Source: WRDF01 sp031552235 (lineage in GTDB: Bacteria; Bacteroidota; Bacteroidia; Bacteroidales; Rikenellaceae). From it: a stretch of DNA of 50,392 nucleotides. Every line of letters starts with the position of its first letter. Position 1 is the stretch's first letter. The notes beneath the pieces are model-generated. The model ran no database searches. It saw nothing but the letters and a program-made list of their open reading frames with translations, and was not told the DNA's origin. The stretch spans positions 1-50,392 of the forward strand of contig JAVBMR010000015.1 of NCBI GenBank assembly GCA_031552235.1, in the 5' to 3' direction. Made by a program: the position numbers and the translations under genes. Of this stretch, positions 16,517 to 24,115 are shown piece after piece.

Positions 16517-17566
16517 ATGTCTATGTACAAGCACATATTAAGGCCTCTGTTTTTCTGCTTCACGGCCGAATCGGTTCATCATTTCGTAGCCGTAATGCTG
16601 CGCGGCGCAAGGCGGGTGGGAATGCTTCCGCTGGTGCGTGCGATATTTTCTTACAAGCATCCTTCGCTCGAAAGGGAGGTATTCGGGATCAAATTCCCCA
16701 ACCCGGTAGGGCTTGCTGCCGGATTCGACAAGAACGGCGACCTCTACCGCGAAATGTCCGCGATGGGGTTCGGGTTCGTCGAGGTCGGTACGGTAACGCC
16801 GCTGCCCCAGCCCGGGAATCCAAAGCCGCGCATATTCAGGCTGAGGCAGGACAACGCGCTGGTCAACCGCATGGGCTTTCCGAACAGGGGGCTGGACAAT
16901 ATGGTCAGGAACCTGCGCAAGCGCAAACCCAACATGGTAATAGGCGTCAACCTGGGCAAGAACTCCCAGACACCGAACGAGGACGCCCCGGCCGATTACC
17001 TGAAACTGTTCCGCAGCCTTTACGAATACGCCGATTATTTCGTGGTCAACGTGAGCTGCCCCAACGTGAAGAACATTACCGACCTGCAGAATCCCGACAA
17101 GGTGACAGCCATACTCGAAGGGCTGTTCGAGTTCCGCCGCGGACAGAACGAATACCGGCCGATCCTGCTCAAGATATCGCCCGACCTCACTTTCCCGCAG
17201 ATAGACTCCATCATCAAGATACTCATAGACACGCCGTTGGACGGCCTGGTGGCGATCAACACAACGACCTCGCGCGAGGGGCTTGCGACGGACAAAAAGG
17301 TTGTCAAGAAAATAGGTAACGGCGGCCTCAGCGGAGCACCGATCACCGACCGCGCCGTGGAGGTCATCGCGCATATCCATAAAAAGACCGAGGGCCGCTA
17401 CCCTATTATCGGCGTTGGCGGCCTGATGTCGCCCGAAGACGCCCAGCACATGCTGGACGCCGGAGCGAGCCTCGTGCAGGTATACACGGGCTTCATCTAC
17501 GAAGGCCCGAAGTTCGCCAAGAAGATCTGCAAACATATCAAACACACGGGCGAGGCGAAAAAATAA
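16517..17566 (+). CDS. pyrD: Dihydroorotate dehydrogenase (quinone), class 2
   Basis: Encodes 349 aa. The N-terminal amphipathic extension (ILRPLFFCFTAESVHHFV) marks the membrane-associated class 2 enzyme that passes electrons to quinone. FMN-site motifs include GLAAGFDKNGD, EVGTVTPLPQPGNPKPR, NRMGFPN and VGGLMSPEDA. It makes orotate in pyrimidine synthesis. Odd feature: the catalytic base motif reads NVSCPN with Cys181, whereas class 2 enzymes usually have serine (NxSSPN) and cysteine marks class 1. The rest of the protein is class 2. Confidence 0.94.
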   Translation: MSMYKHILRPLFFCFTAESVHHFVAVMLRGARRVGMLPLVRAIFSYKHPSLEREVFGIKFPNPVGLAAGFDKNGDLYREMSAMGFGFVEVGTVTPLPQPGNPKPRIFRLRQDNALVNRMGFPNRGLDNMVRNLRKRKPNMVIGVNLGKNSQTPNEDAPADYLKLFRSLYEYADYFVVNVSCPNVKNITDLQNPDKVTAILEGLFEFRRGQNEYRPILLKISPDLTFPQIDSIIKILIDTPLDGLVAINTTTSREGLATDKKVVKKIGNGGLSGAPITDRAVEVIAHIHKKTEGRYPIIGVGGLMSPEDAQHMLDAGASLVQVYTGFIYEGPKFAKKICKHIKHTGEAKK

Positions 17567-17587
17567 TACGCTTCGCCTAACACTACG

Positions 17588-17679
17588 CAGTTCGCCGGCG
17601 GCGAGGGGCATAGTTTCGCAGTACGGCGCTTCGTGAATGCATCGACACTCCCGCCCTGTCGGAGTCGCCGAAGAGACCA
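17588..17679 (+). repeat. 92-base dispersed repeat, copy 1
   Basis: Matches 39220-39311 in the same orientation at about 77 of 92 positions by eye, without gaps. Shared blocks include ATAGTTTCGCA, TACGGCGCTTCG, TCCCGCCCT and TCGGAGTCGCCGAAG. It fills most of the pyrD-cinA gap. Confidence 0.8.
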
Positions 17680-17768
17680 ACCTGCAACGTGGAGCAGCGG
17701 CGGACTGCAGGTTTGCATTGCAAATCGAAATACACCAAATAAGACCAATCCTGAAATATAAATACGAA

Positions 17769-19034
17769 ATGCTGGCCCGGATAATAACCATAGGCGACGA
17801 GATACTCATCGGGCAGATCACCGATACGAATTCGGCATGGATCGCCGCGCGCCTAAACGAGAACGGCATCCGGGTGGAAGGTATGGAGAGCGTCGCCGAC
17901 GACGCGGGCGAGATAAGGCGCGCGCTGGACTGTTCGCTCACTAAAGCCGACATAACCGTCCTTACGGGCGGCCTCGGCCCCACCAAAGACGACATCACAA
18001 AGACGACCCTCGCCGATTATTTCGGCTGCGGCATGCGCGAGGACGCCGCAACGCTCGACATGGTCGGGAAGATGCTGGCGGCACGCGGCATAGAATTCAA
18101 TGCCCTCAACCGGTCGCAGGCCATGGTCCCCGACTGCTGCACCGTCCTGCCCAACCCCAACGGCACCGCTCCGGGTATGTGGTTCGAACAGGGCGGCAAT
18201 ATCGTGGTGTCGCTTCCCGGCGTACCGTTCGAGATGAAACCGCTGCTTGAAGGCGAGGTCGTCCCGCGACTGAAAGAGAGATTCGAACTGGGGACTATCA
18301 TACATAAAACGATGCTCACGTTCGGGCTGGCCGAGTCGATGCTCGCCGAACGCATCGCCGGATGGGAGGACGCTCTCCCCGAAGGGCTGAAGCTCGCCTA
18401 TCTGCCCAACCCGTCGGGAATACGGCTGCGGCTGTCGGCTTACGGCACGGATAACGCCACAGAACTCATCGAAAAAAGTTTCAGGGAACTCTACAATATC
18501 ATCCCGGAATACATACTCGGCTACGAGGGCGCTTCGGTGCAGGAATCGCTCGCACAAACCCTGAAAGACCGTAAACAGACGCTCTCGACCGCCGAATCGT
18601 GCACGGGAGGTAATATCGCCCGGCTGATAACTTCAATGGCAGGTTCGAGCGACTATTATTTGGGCGGTGTGGTAGCCTACACCTACGACCTCAAGGAAAA
18701 AGTACTCGGCGTAGATCGGGCTTACCTCGACACGCACGGCGCCGTCAACGCCGCGGTAGCGGAACAAATGGCAGCCGGGGTGCGCAGGCTGACCGAAAGC
18801 GACTACGCCATTTCGACCACAGGCGTCGCCGGCCCCGGACAGGGCAACGAAACGGAACCGGTCGGCACCGTATGGATAGGCATAGCGCATCCCGGTGGGG
18901 TTTTCAGCCGCAAGGTAACGTTCGGCAACCTGCGCGACCAGAACATCGAGCGCTCGTCGGCATCGGCGCTTAACCTGCTGCGCCTTTTCATCGCCGGTGC
19001 GGACGGCACGCCCACCACGGAAGGCGTCCTGTAA
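17769..19034 (+). CDS. cinA: CinA-like protein: MoCF domain plus nicotinamide-nucleotide amidase
   Basis: Encodes 421 aa from the ATG of MLARIITIGDEILIGQITDTN, the conserved CinA start; a longer reading runs into the repeat upstream. Residues 1-170 form the MoCF/COG1058 domain (TGGLGPTKDDITK). Residues ~260-415 form the PncC amidohydrolase domain (STAESCTGGNIARLIT, TGVAGPG). It deamidates NMN to nicotinic acid mononucleotide and cleans up damaged pyridine nucleotides. Full length for the two-domain form. Some annotations link CinA to competence, but nothing here shows that. Confidence 0.95.
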   Translation: MLARIITIGDEILIGQITDTNSAWIAARLNENGIRVEGMESVADDAGEIRRALDCSLTKADITVLTGGLGPTKDDITKTTLADYFGCGMREDAATLDMVGKMLAARGIEFNALNRSQAMVPDCCTVLPNPNGTAPGMWFEQGGNIVVSLPGVPFEMKPLLEGEVVPRLKERFELGTIIHKTMLTFGLAESMLAERIAGWEDALPEGLKLAYLPNPSGIRLRLSAYGTDNATELIEKSFRELYNIIPEYILGYEGASVQESLAQTLKDRKQTLSTAESCTGGNIARLITSMAGSSDYYLGGVVAYTYDLKEKVLGVDRAYLDTHGAVNAAVAEQMAAGVRRLTESDYAISTTGVAGPGQGNETEPVGTVWIGIAHPGGVFSRKVTFGNLRDQNIERSSASALNLLRLFIAGADGTPTTEGVL

Positions 19035-19092
19035 ATTTGGTTTTGGCCGGAATTCTTCTTATATTTCGAAAACTGACCAAACGTCCGATGTC

Positions 19093-19605
19093 ATGAAAGC
19101 GAAATTCTGCCTCTTAATAGCGCTGTTGTCCATACTGACGATCAACGCATCTTGCAGCAAAGACGAAGAAAAACCAAAGGCCAACGCCTTCAGGTACAAC
19201 GGCGTCGAGCAAAAAATAAACATGGTAAGATATGGTTGGGGAGGTTCAAAAGACGCCGTCAGGCTCAGTACAGCTGTTTCCAAAGAGGCGTTCGACCCGG
19301 CAAAAGACATCGAACTGCATGTGAAGCTTGGCTCCGAACACCTGAACATCCGCGGCACGAAAGCAGTGAACGCCGACAAGATAGAACTGAAGATAAAAGA
19401 CGAATTTTACTCTACGGATCAGCCAAATACCAAAATAGAGGACGGAAGCATCATAATATATCTGGGCTCTTACGACACTGCGGAGATCAAAATAAAGGTA
19501 AAACTGAAATACTGGAGAGAGGGAATGCCAGCCTGGGGGTATCTTTATTTCGAATGCTATTATAAGGGCGGAATGGAGTTCATCGAACACCTTGCACAGG
19601 TTTAA
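19093..19605 (+). CDS. Putative lipoprotein of unknown function
   Basis: Encodes 170 aa from MKAKFCLLIALLSILTINASC; the cysteine after the hydrophobic segment is a lipid-attachment site. The mature part is predicted beta-rich (KIELKIKDEFY, IIIYLGSYDTAEIKIKVKLKYW) and has no domain I recognise. The next gene encodes another lipoprotein of similar size that also begins its mature part with a short R-x-G motif (RYNGVE here, NWRGTE there). The two may be distant paralogs. No promoter with both boxes was found. Confidence 0.75.
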   Translation: MKAKFCLLIALLSILTINASCSKDEEKPKANAFRYNGVEQKINMVRYGWGGSKDAVRLSTAVSKEAFDPAKDIELHVKLGSEHLNIRGTKAVNADKIELKIKDEFYSTDQPNTKIEDGSIIIYLGSYDTAEIKIKVKLKYWREGMPAWGYLYFECYYKGGMEFIEHLAQV

Positions 19606-19721
19606 CAGGCGGCAGGGCACAATACCGGCGCGGAAATCGCGTTATTAAACCGGCAGGGATTGCATAATGCCGAAATAATATTTATATTTATCGACCGCAG
19701 ACACGCAACACATTATCGCCG

Positions 19722-20288
19722 ATGAAATTTTTGATTTTCCCAAAATCGTTACTACCGATCCTTTTCGCCGCCTTTTTCGTTTCGGCATGCGGAGACAAGG
19801 AGGGTTCGGGCATACGCCCCAGCACAATGAACTGGCGAGGCACCGAACTACCCGTCACATACGCGGCGTCCGCCATGGAGGATTATTCCGGCGGCAACCA
19901 ATACCCCAACGAATACTTCGCCCTGCACACAAACGATTACGTGCTTACACTCAAAGTCCCCCAGCAGTATATCGACAACAGCAGCCACAAATGGACGGAG
20001 ATCAGGTCGTTCGCAGTAAGGTTTAAAAGCAAAATTCCCTTCCGGTTCAATTTCGAGATGGACAAAAGTTCCGTTTCGCCCAACCCGCGTGTTGTCGGCG
20101 GTAATTTCAAAGTCCTCCCGAAAAGCAACGGCAAATACCTGATCGAAGGACAGATAAACATCCATCATTACGAAAACGGGCCTTCCAGTCCGACAATCGA
20201 GGCATTGAAGATATATTTCGACGGGGCGACCGTCTACGATCCGGCCCTGATCGAATGGGTGGACCCGGATATAGACCTCAGCCTTTGA
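19722..20288 (+). CDS. Putative lipoprotein of unknown function
   Basis: Encodes 188 aa. The signal FPKSLLPILFAAFFVSAC ends at the lipidated cysteine, followed by GDKEGSG, an acidic start common in Bacteroidetes lipoproteins sent to the outer membrane. The mature part is beta-rich (YVLTLKVPQQYI, FAVRFKSKIPFRFNFEM, YLIEGQINIHHYE). Lies 116 bases after the previous lipoprotein on the same strand and may share its origin. No domain recognised; function unknown. Confidence 0.75.
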   Translation: MKFLIFPKSLLPILFAAFFVSACGDKEGSGIRPSTMNWRGTELPVTYAASAMEDYSGGNQYPNEYFALHTNDYVLTLKVPQQYIDNSSHKWTEIRSFAVRFKSKIPFRFNFEMDKSSVSPNPRVVGGNFKVLPKSNGKYLIEGQINIHHYENGPSSPTIEALKIYFDGATVYDPALIEWVDPDIDLSL

Positions 20289-20327
20289 TAAAAAACGGCC
20301 GGCAAGCCTATATTTTAGCGCCCGGTG

Positions 20328-20357
20328 TTGTCTTTTACCAAAAAACGAGTATATTTG
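20328..20357 (+). promoter_or_regulatory. Promoter of rpmB-rpmG-DUF4295
   Basis: TTG at 20328-20330, 19 bases, TATATTTG at 20350-20357. A short ACTCCCTTTTATATAAGAGGGAGT hairpin follows in the leader and could modulate expression of the ribosomal genes. Confidence 0.82.
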
Positions 20358-20439
20358 CACTCCCTTTTATATAAGAGGGAGTGTTTTATTTACATGGCAA
20401 CCCCTGAACCCGGGGGAATAAAAACAAAGGGATACTACA

Positions 20440-20673
20440 ATGAAAGTTTGCGAAATCACAGGAAAAGGAGCTATGGTCGGCAACAATGTCAGCCACTCCA
20501 ACATCAAGACCAAACGCCGCTTCAACCCGAACCTGAAGACGAAACGTTTCTGGTCTGAAGAAGAGGGCCGCTGGGTTACCCTTAAGGTATCGGCAGCCGG
20601 AATGAAAACCATCAACAAAAAAGGATTGTCGGCTGCGCTGAAAGAAGCTGCCGCTCCCAAGAAAATCTACTAA
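20440..20673 (+). CDS. rpmB: Ribosomal protein bL28
   Basis: Encodes 77 aa beginning MKVCEITGKGAMVGNNVSHSNIKTKRRFNPNL, the L28 signature. Only one cysteine is present, so this is the zinc-free form. First gene of the ribosomal trio, 12 bases before rpmG. The protein sits in the 50S subunit. Confidence 0.98.
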   Translation: MKVCEITGKGAMVGNNVSHSNIKTKRRFNPNLKTKRFWSEEEGRWVTLKVSAAGMKTINKKGLSAALKEAAAPKKIY

Positions 20674-20685
20674 AAGCAACGGGCA

Positions 20686-20868
20686 ATGGCAAAGAAAGGT
20701 AACCGCGTTCAGGTAATACTCGAATGTACCGAACAAAGAGAAAGTGGCGTTCCGGGAATGTCCCGTTACATCACCACGAAAAACAAGAAGAACACCCCCG
20801 ACCGTATGGAGCGTCGCAAGTACAATCCATTCCTCAAAAAGGTAACGGTTCACAGGGAAATTAAGTAA
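20686..20868 (+). CDS. rpmG: Ribosomal protein bL33
   Basis: Encodes 60 aa (MAKKGNRVQVILECTEQ...YITTKNKKNTPDRMERRKYNPFLKKVTVHREIK), the L33 signature. A single cysteine instead of four marks the zinc-independent form. It lies between rpmB and the DUF4295 gene, all apparently in one transcript. Confidence 0.98.
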   Translation: MAKKGNRVQVILECTEQRESGVPGMSRYITTKNKKNTPDRMERRKYNPFLKKVTVHREIK

Positions 20869-20888
20869 TCCAGAGAAAGTTTTAGACC

Positions 20889-21044
20889 ATGGCAAAGAAA
20901 GTAGTTGCAACGCTCAAGACCGGAACAGGTAAAAGCGTAACCAAATGCATCAAAATGGTGAAATCTGAAAAAACAGGCGCCTACACCTTCAAAACCGGCG
21001 TAGTGCAGAACGAAAACATCAAAGAATTCTTTGATAAGAAATAA
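20889..21044 (+). CDS. DUF4295 family small basic protein
   Basis: A short gene of 51 aa: starts MAKKVVATLKTGTGKSVTKC and ends NENIKEFFDKK. This matches DUF4295, a Bacteroidetes-specific family nearly always found after rpmG. Rich in lysine, so RNA or ribosome association is plausible but unproven. It starts 20 bases after rpmG and is followed by a large palindromic terminator. Confidence 0.92.
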   Translation: MAKKVVATLKTGTGKSVTKCIKMVKSEKTGAYTFKTGVVQNENIKEFFDKK

Positions 21045-21083
21045 GTTTCTGTTTCAGATTGCGTTGAGGCCCTCTGTGGCCCT

Positions 21084-21119
21084 AACACAAAAGGCATCCG
21101 ATCGGATGCCTTTTGTGTT
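21084..21119. terminator. 36-base perfect palindrome, terminator of the ribosomal trio
   Basis: AACACAAAAGGCATCCGA is followed directly by its complement; the second arm carries TTTTGTGTT. As a hairpin it has A-rich and T-rich tails in both directions. It lies 40 bases after DUF4295. Confidence 0.88.
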
Positions 21120-21195
21120 GTAATATGCACCATTCTTTCTTGCAAGGAAGAACCAAAGAATTTTTGGAGATACTTTCGTATCTCATGATTTCTCA

Positions 21196-21299
21196 ACAAG
21201 TTAAAAGAGAGACCCAAAAGGGTCTCTCTTTTAACTTGTAAAGTAGCAGAAAACGAAGTTTTCAAAAAAGTTTTCTGATTCTCTTTTACAAAAGAGAAT
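21196..21299. terminator. Cluster of further hairpins between convergent genes
   Basis: 21196-21239 is a 20-bp perfect stem with an AAAA loop (arm ACAAGTTAAAAGAGAGACCC). 21278-21299 is a 10-bp stem (ATTCTCTTTT/AAAAGAGAAT). Together with the palindrome at 21084 they separate the plus-strand ribosomal genes from the minus-strand dehydrogenase gene, whose stop is at 21311. Confidence 0.7.
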
Positions 21300-21310
21300 A
21301 GTCCAGATTG

Positions 21311-22207
21311 CTACACCAAACGCCCTATCAGCGCGTCGCGGTCGCCATAGAGGAAATCTATCGGGGCGATCTCAATCATCGTGTAGGCGCCGGGCTTCTG
21401 TTTTAGGGCGGCACGGGCCGACGACACGAGTATCTGGGCCGTGAGCGCCGGGTTGTTGATATGCATGTTGAACTCGAACAGCTGGTTCTGGGTCTTGCCC
21501 GACACCCCTTTGCGGGTAAGGTTCACGCCGTGTCCCATGTCGAGCAGGTCGTCTACACATTCGACAGCCGTTACGTGGGTTTCGTCGTGCGCGAAGTAGG
21601 CGTCGGTCTTGATGGCGTTGGCGACCTCGTCGTATTTCGCACCCGGTTCGAGTTCTACGTAAACCATGCGGCGGTGGATGCCCGTACCGGTCGGAATGGT
21701 CATCGAAAGGGCTGCCTTAACGCCTTTTATCGCTTTGACTGCGACGGTGTGCCCCATACTCATTCCCGGCCCGAAGTTGGTGTATGTCACACCTTTGGGT
21801 ACGCAGGCTTCAAAAAGCGCGCGGACCACCGAGTCGCTTCCCGGATCCCATCCCGCCGCTACGACGGCAACCGCATTGCCTTTCTTTGCCACTACGTCGA
21901 GGTTGGTGCGCACCTTGACGATATCGGTATGGATATCGAAGCTGTCCACCGTGTTTATACCCATCGCCAGCATCTTCGCGGCCGTCGCTTCGGCGCTGCG
22001 CGAGGGGGTGCAAAGTACCGCCACATCCACTTTCCCGAGTTTCGCTATGTCGTCCACGACCGTGTACATTGCTATTTCTGCCGGAACGTTATTGGCGTCG
22101 CGCCTTACTATCCCCGCGATCTCGAAGTCTGGTGCCGCCTCAAGCGCATCGAGTACATATCTGCCGATATTGCCGTATCCTACGACGGCTGCTCTGATCT
22201 TTCCCAT
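21311..22207 (-). CDS. ddh: meso-Diaminopimelate D-dehydrogenase
   Basis: Encodes 298 aa. The N-terminal NADP-binding fold has GYGNIG (10-15). Other typical Ddh motifs are VLCTPSRSAEATA, DSFDIHTDI, AAGWDPGSDSVVRALFEA and NFGPGMSMGHT. The enzyme makes meso-diaminopimelate from tetrahydrodipicolinate in one NADPH-dependent step, feeding lysine and peptidoglycan. It is on the opposite strand inside the otherwise conserved rpmB-rpmG-DUF4295-ftsY order. A -7 box TATCTTTG lies at 22248-22255 (minus). Confidence 0.96.
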   Translation of the reverse strand: MGKIRAAVVGYGNIGRYVLDALEAAPDFEIAGIVRRDANNVPAEIAMYTVVDDIAKLGKVDVAVLCTPSRSAEATAAKMLAMGINTVDSFDIHTDIVKVRTNLDVVAKKGNAVAVVAAGWDPGSDSVVRALFEACVPKGVTYTNFGPGMSMGHTVAVKAIKGVKAALSMTIPTGTGIHRRMVYVELEPGAKYDEVANAIKTDAYFAHDETHVTAVECVDDLLDMGHGVNLTRKGVSGKTQNQLFEFNMHINNPALTAQILVSSARAALKQKPGAYTMIEIAPIDFLYGDRDALIGRLV

Positions 22208-22326
22208 AATTGTATGATTTTAAATTAGAAATACTCCTTTCAGTCCACAAAGATAAGAAAATCCCAAAAAACGCGTGCATCCAGGCGTGCCTCTTTCGCG
22301 ATATGTTACATATATAGAAACCTCTA

Positions 22327-22358
22327 TTTGGCTCGCAGACCGGATTTTTGTATCTTTG
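22327..22358 (+). promoter_or_regulatory. Promoter of ftsY
   Basis: TTTG at 22327-22330, 20 bases, TATCTTTG at 22351-22358. It places the transcript start ~15 bases before the ATG at 22380, supporting that start. Confidence 0.83.
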
Positions 22359-22379
22359 TATTTTAAACACACCGATAAA

Positions 22380-23387
22380 ATGGGATTATTCGATATTTTC
22401 AAGAAGCAGAAGGCCGAGGAGAAAGAACATGCGCCGGAGGAACAGCGCGAGGAGATAGAAAAGGAAGAGAAGCAGGAACTGAGCGCCGGCCTTGAGAAAA
22501 CCAAGGAGGGTATTTTCGGCAAACTGACGCGTGCCGTGGCAGGGAAATCGAGGGTCGACGCCGACGTGCTGGACGATCTGGAGGAGGTGCTTATCACCTC
22601 GGACGTGGGCGTCGAAACTACCGTGCGCATTATCGAACGCATAGAAGCGCGTGTAGCACGCGACAAATACATGAACTCTTCGGAATTGCAGTCCATCCTG
22701 CGCGAGGAGATCGCCGGGCTGTTGCAGGAAACCCACCCCGACGACAGTTCGTTCGGGCTCGACGCCAAACCGGGCGAACCTTACGTGGTAATGGTCGTGG
22801 GCGTGAACGGCGCCGGCAAGACGACGACAATCGGCAAGCTCGCCGCACAGCTCGGCAAAGCGGGCAAAAAAGTCTACATCGGTGCAGCGGACACTTTCCG
22901 CGCGGCGGCCATCGACCAACTCCAGGTATGGGCCGACCGTGCCGGCGCAACCATGATACGCCAGGACATGGGTTCCGACCCGGCTTCCGTGGCGTTCGAC
23001 ACCCTCCGGTCGGCCGTGGCCAACAAGGCCGACGTGGTGCTTATCGACACCGCAGGCCGCCTCCACAACAAGGTCGGCCTGATGAACGAACTCAGCAAGA
23101 TCCGCAACGTGATGGCTAAGGTCATCCCCGACGCGCCCCACGAGGTAATGCTCGTTCTGGACGGCAGCACCGGCCAGAACGCGTTCGAGCAGGCCAAGCA
23201 ATTCACGCAGGCCACGCAGGTTACGTCGCTGGCTATCACCAAACTCGACGGCACGGCCAAAGGCGGCGTGGTTATCGGCATCAGCGACCAGTTCCGCGTC
23301 CCGGTGCGCTACATCGGCATCGGCGAAGGCATCGACCAGCTCAAAATGTTCGACCGCAAAGAGTTCGTGGATGCGCTGTTTGGATAG
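22380..23387 (+). CDS. ftsY: Signal recognition particle receptor FtsY
   Basis: Encodes 335 aa from MGLFDIFKKQKAEEKE; a longer reading starts upstream of the promoter and is rejected. Residues 1-40 are a charged A domain, shorter than in E. coli. The NG domain follows: GVNGAGKTTTIGKLA (P-loop 141-148), DTFRAAAIDQLQVWADRAG, DTAGR, TKLDGTAKGG. This SRP-type GTPase docks ribosome-SRP complexes at the inner membrane. Confidence 0.97.
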   Translation: MGLFDIFKKQKAEEKEHAPEEQREEIEKEEKQELSAGLEKTKEGIFGKLTRAVAGKSRVDADVLDDLEEVLITSDVGVETTVRIIERIEARVARDKYMNSSELQSILREEIAGLLQETHPDDSSFGLDAKPGEPYVVMVVGVNGAGKTTTIGKLAAQLGKAGKKVYIGAADTFRAAAIDQLQVWADRAGATMIRQDMGSDPASVAFDTLRSAVANKADVVLIDTAGRLHNKVGLMNELSKIRNVMAKVIPDAPHEVMLVLDGSTGQNAFEQAKQFTQATQVTSLAITKLDGTAKGGVVIGISDQFRVPVRYIGIGEGIDQLKMFDRKEFVDALFG

Positions 23388-23440
23388 GGCGGTTATTTTT
23401 CGTATATTCAAAAACGAAAACCAAACAAAACCCTATCCTT

Positions 23441-24115
23441 ATGAAAAAGTTCCTACTTATTTGCCTTATGTCGATAGCCTCCATACAGGCGTACTCGCAG
23501 GAAAAACAGAAACCCGACCTTGAGGCGATAAAGAAGGCGGTGCAAGACACTGCCTATTACAATAATCTGAAGCGGCAATTTTTCAATTTCAAAACCCTCA
23601 CCCCGACAGATCTTGCAAATTTATTCTACGGCCAGATGTTCCTGGAAGACTACTCTCCGTATGACAAAGTAATGTGGATACCTAAAATAGAGGAAATAGA
23701 GAAACAGAAAGGCACGAAAACGGCTCTTTACGCATGCATTATGATGCTGGAAAAGCGCCCTGCATACCTGCCGCTGCTCGATTATACCATATATATGGCA
23801 GATAAAGCGGAGTTAGACAAGGAACTTGTCACGGCCATGTTGAAAAATAAAGTCCTTTTACTGCTTGAGATATTCAAAACTGGAACGGGAGAGAGCACGG
23901 AAAGCCCTTTTATAGTGGTGTCTCCTTCGGACGAACGCCTACTTCTTCAAGTACTGCGGATAGAATCAACAACCCAACACTTAATTGAAGAGAACGGCAG
24001 GCATTACGATATGCGGGAAGTAACACCAAACGACAAGTTCAAGGCCGACAAAGCGTATTTTGACATCACGATACCTTACGCAAAACTCGGCGACATGCTC
24101 GAATCCAAACAATGA
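23441..24115 (+). CDS. DUF4919 family exported protein
   Basis: Encodes 224 aa with a signal peptide (MKKFLLICLMSIASIQAYSQ) and a helical body with features of DUF4919, a Bacteroidetes family of unknown role: NLFYGQMFLEDYSPY and ALYACIMMLEKRPAYLPLLDYTIYMAD resemble repeat-like helices. Its stop overlaps the rimO start in ATGA, so the two are translationally coupled. It sits between ftsY and rimO, which are often direct neighbours in this phylum. Confidence 0.8.
   Translation: MKKFLLICLMSIASIQAYSQEKQKPDLEAIKKAVQDTAYYNNLKRQFFNFKTLTPTDLANLFYGQMFLEDYSPYDKVMWIPKIEEIEKQKGTKTALYACIMMLEKRPAYLPLLDYTIYMADKAELDKELVTAMLKNKVLLLLEIFKTGTGESTESPFIVVSPSDERLLLQVLRIESTTQHLIEENGRHYDMREVTPNDKFKADKAYFDITIPYAKLGDMLESKQ

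Noticed and set aside
15307..16563. 418-codon minus-strand frame opposite pdxB
   Set aside because: pdxB on the plus strand has NAD-binding and catalytic motifs; the antisense frame has none.
16538..17998. 486-codon minus-strand frame opposite pyrD
   Set aside because: Antisense of pyrD and the 92-base repeat; long only because of high GC.
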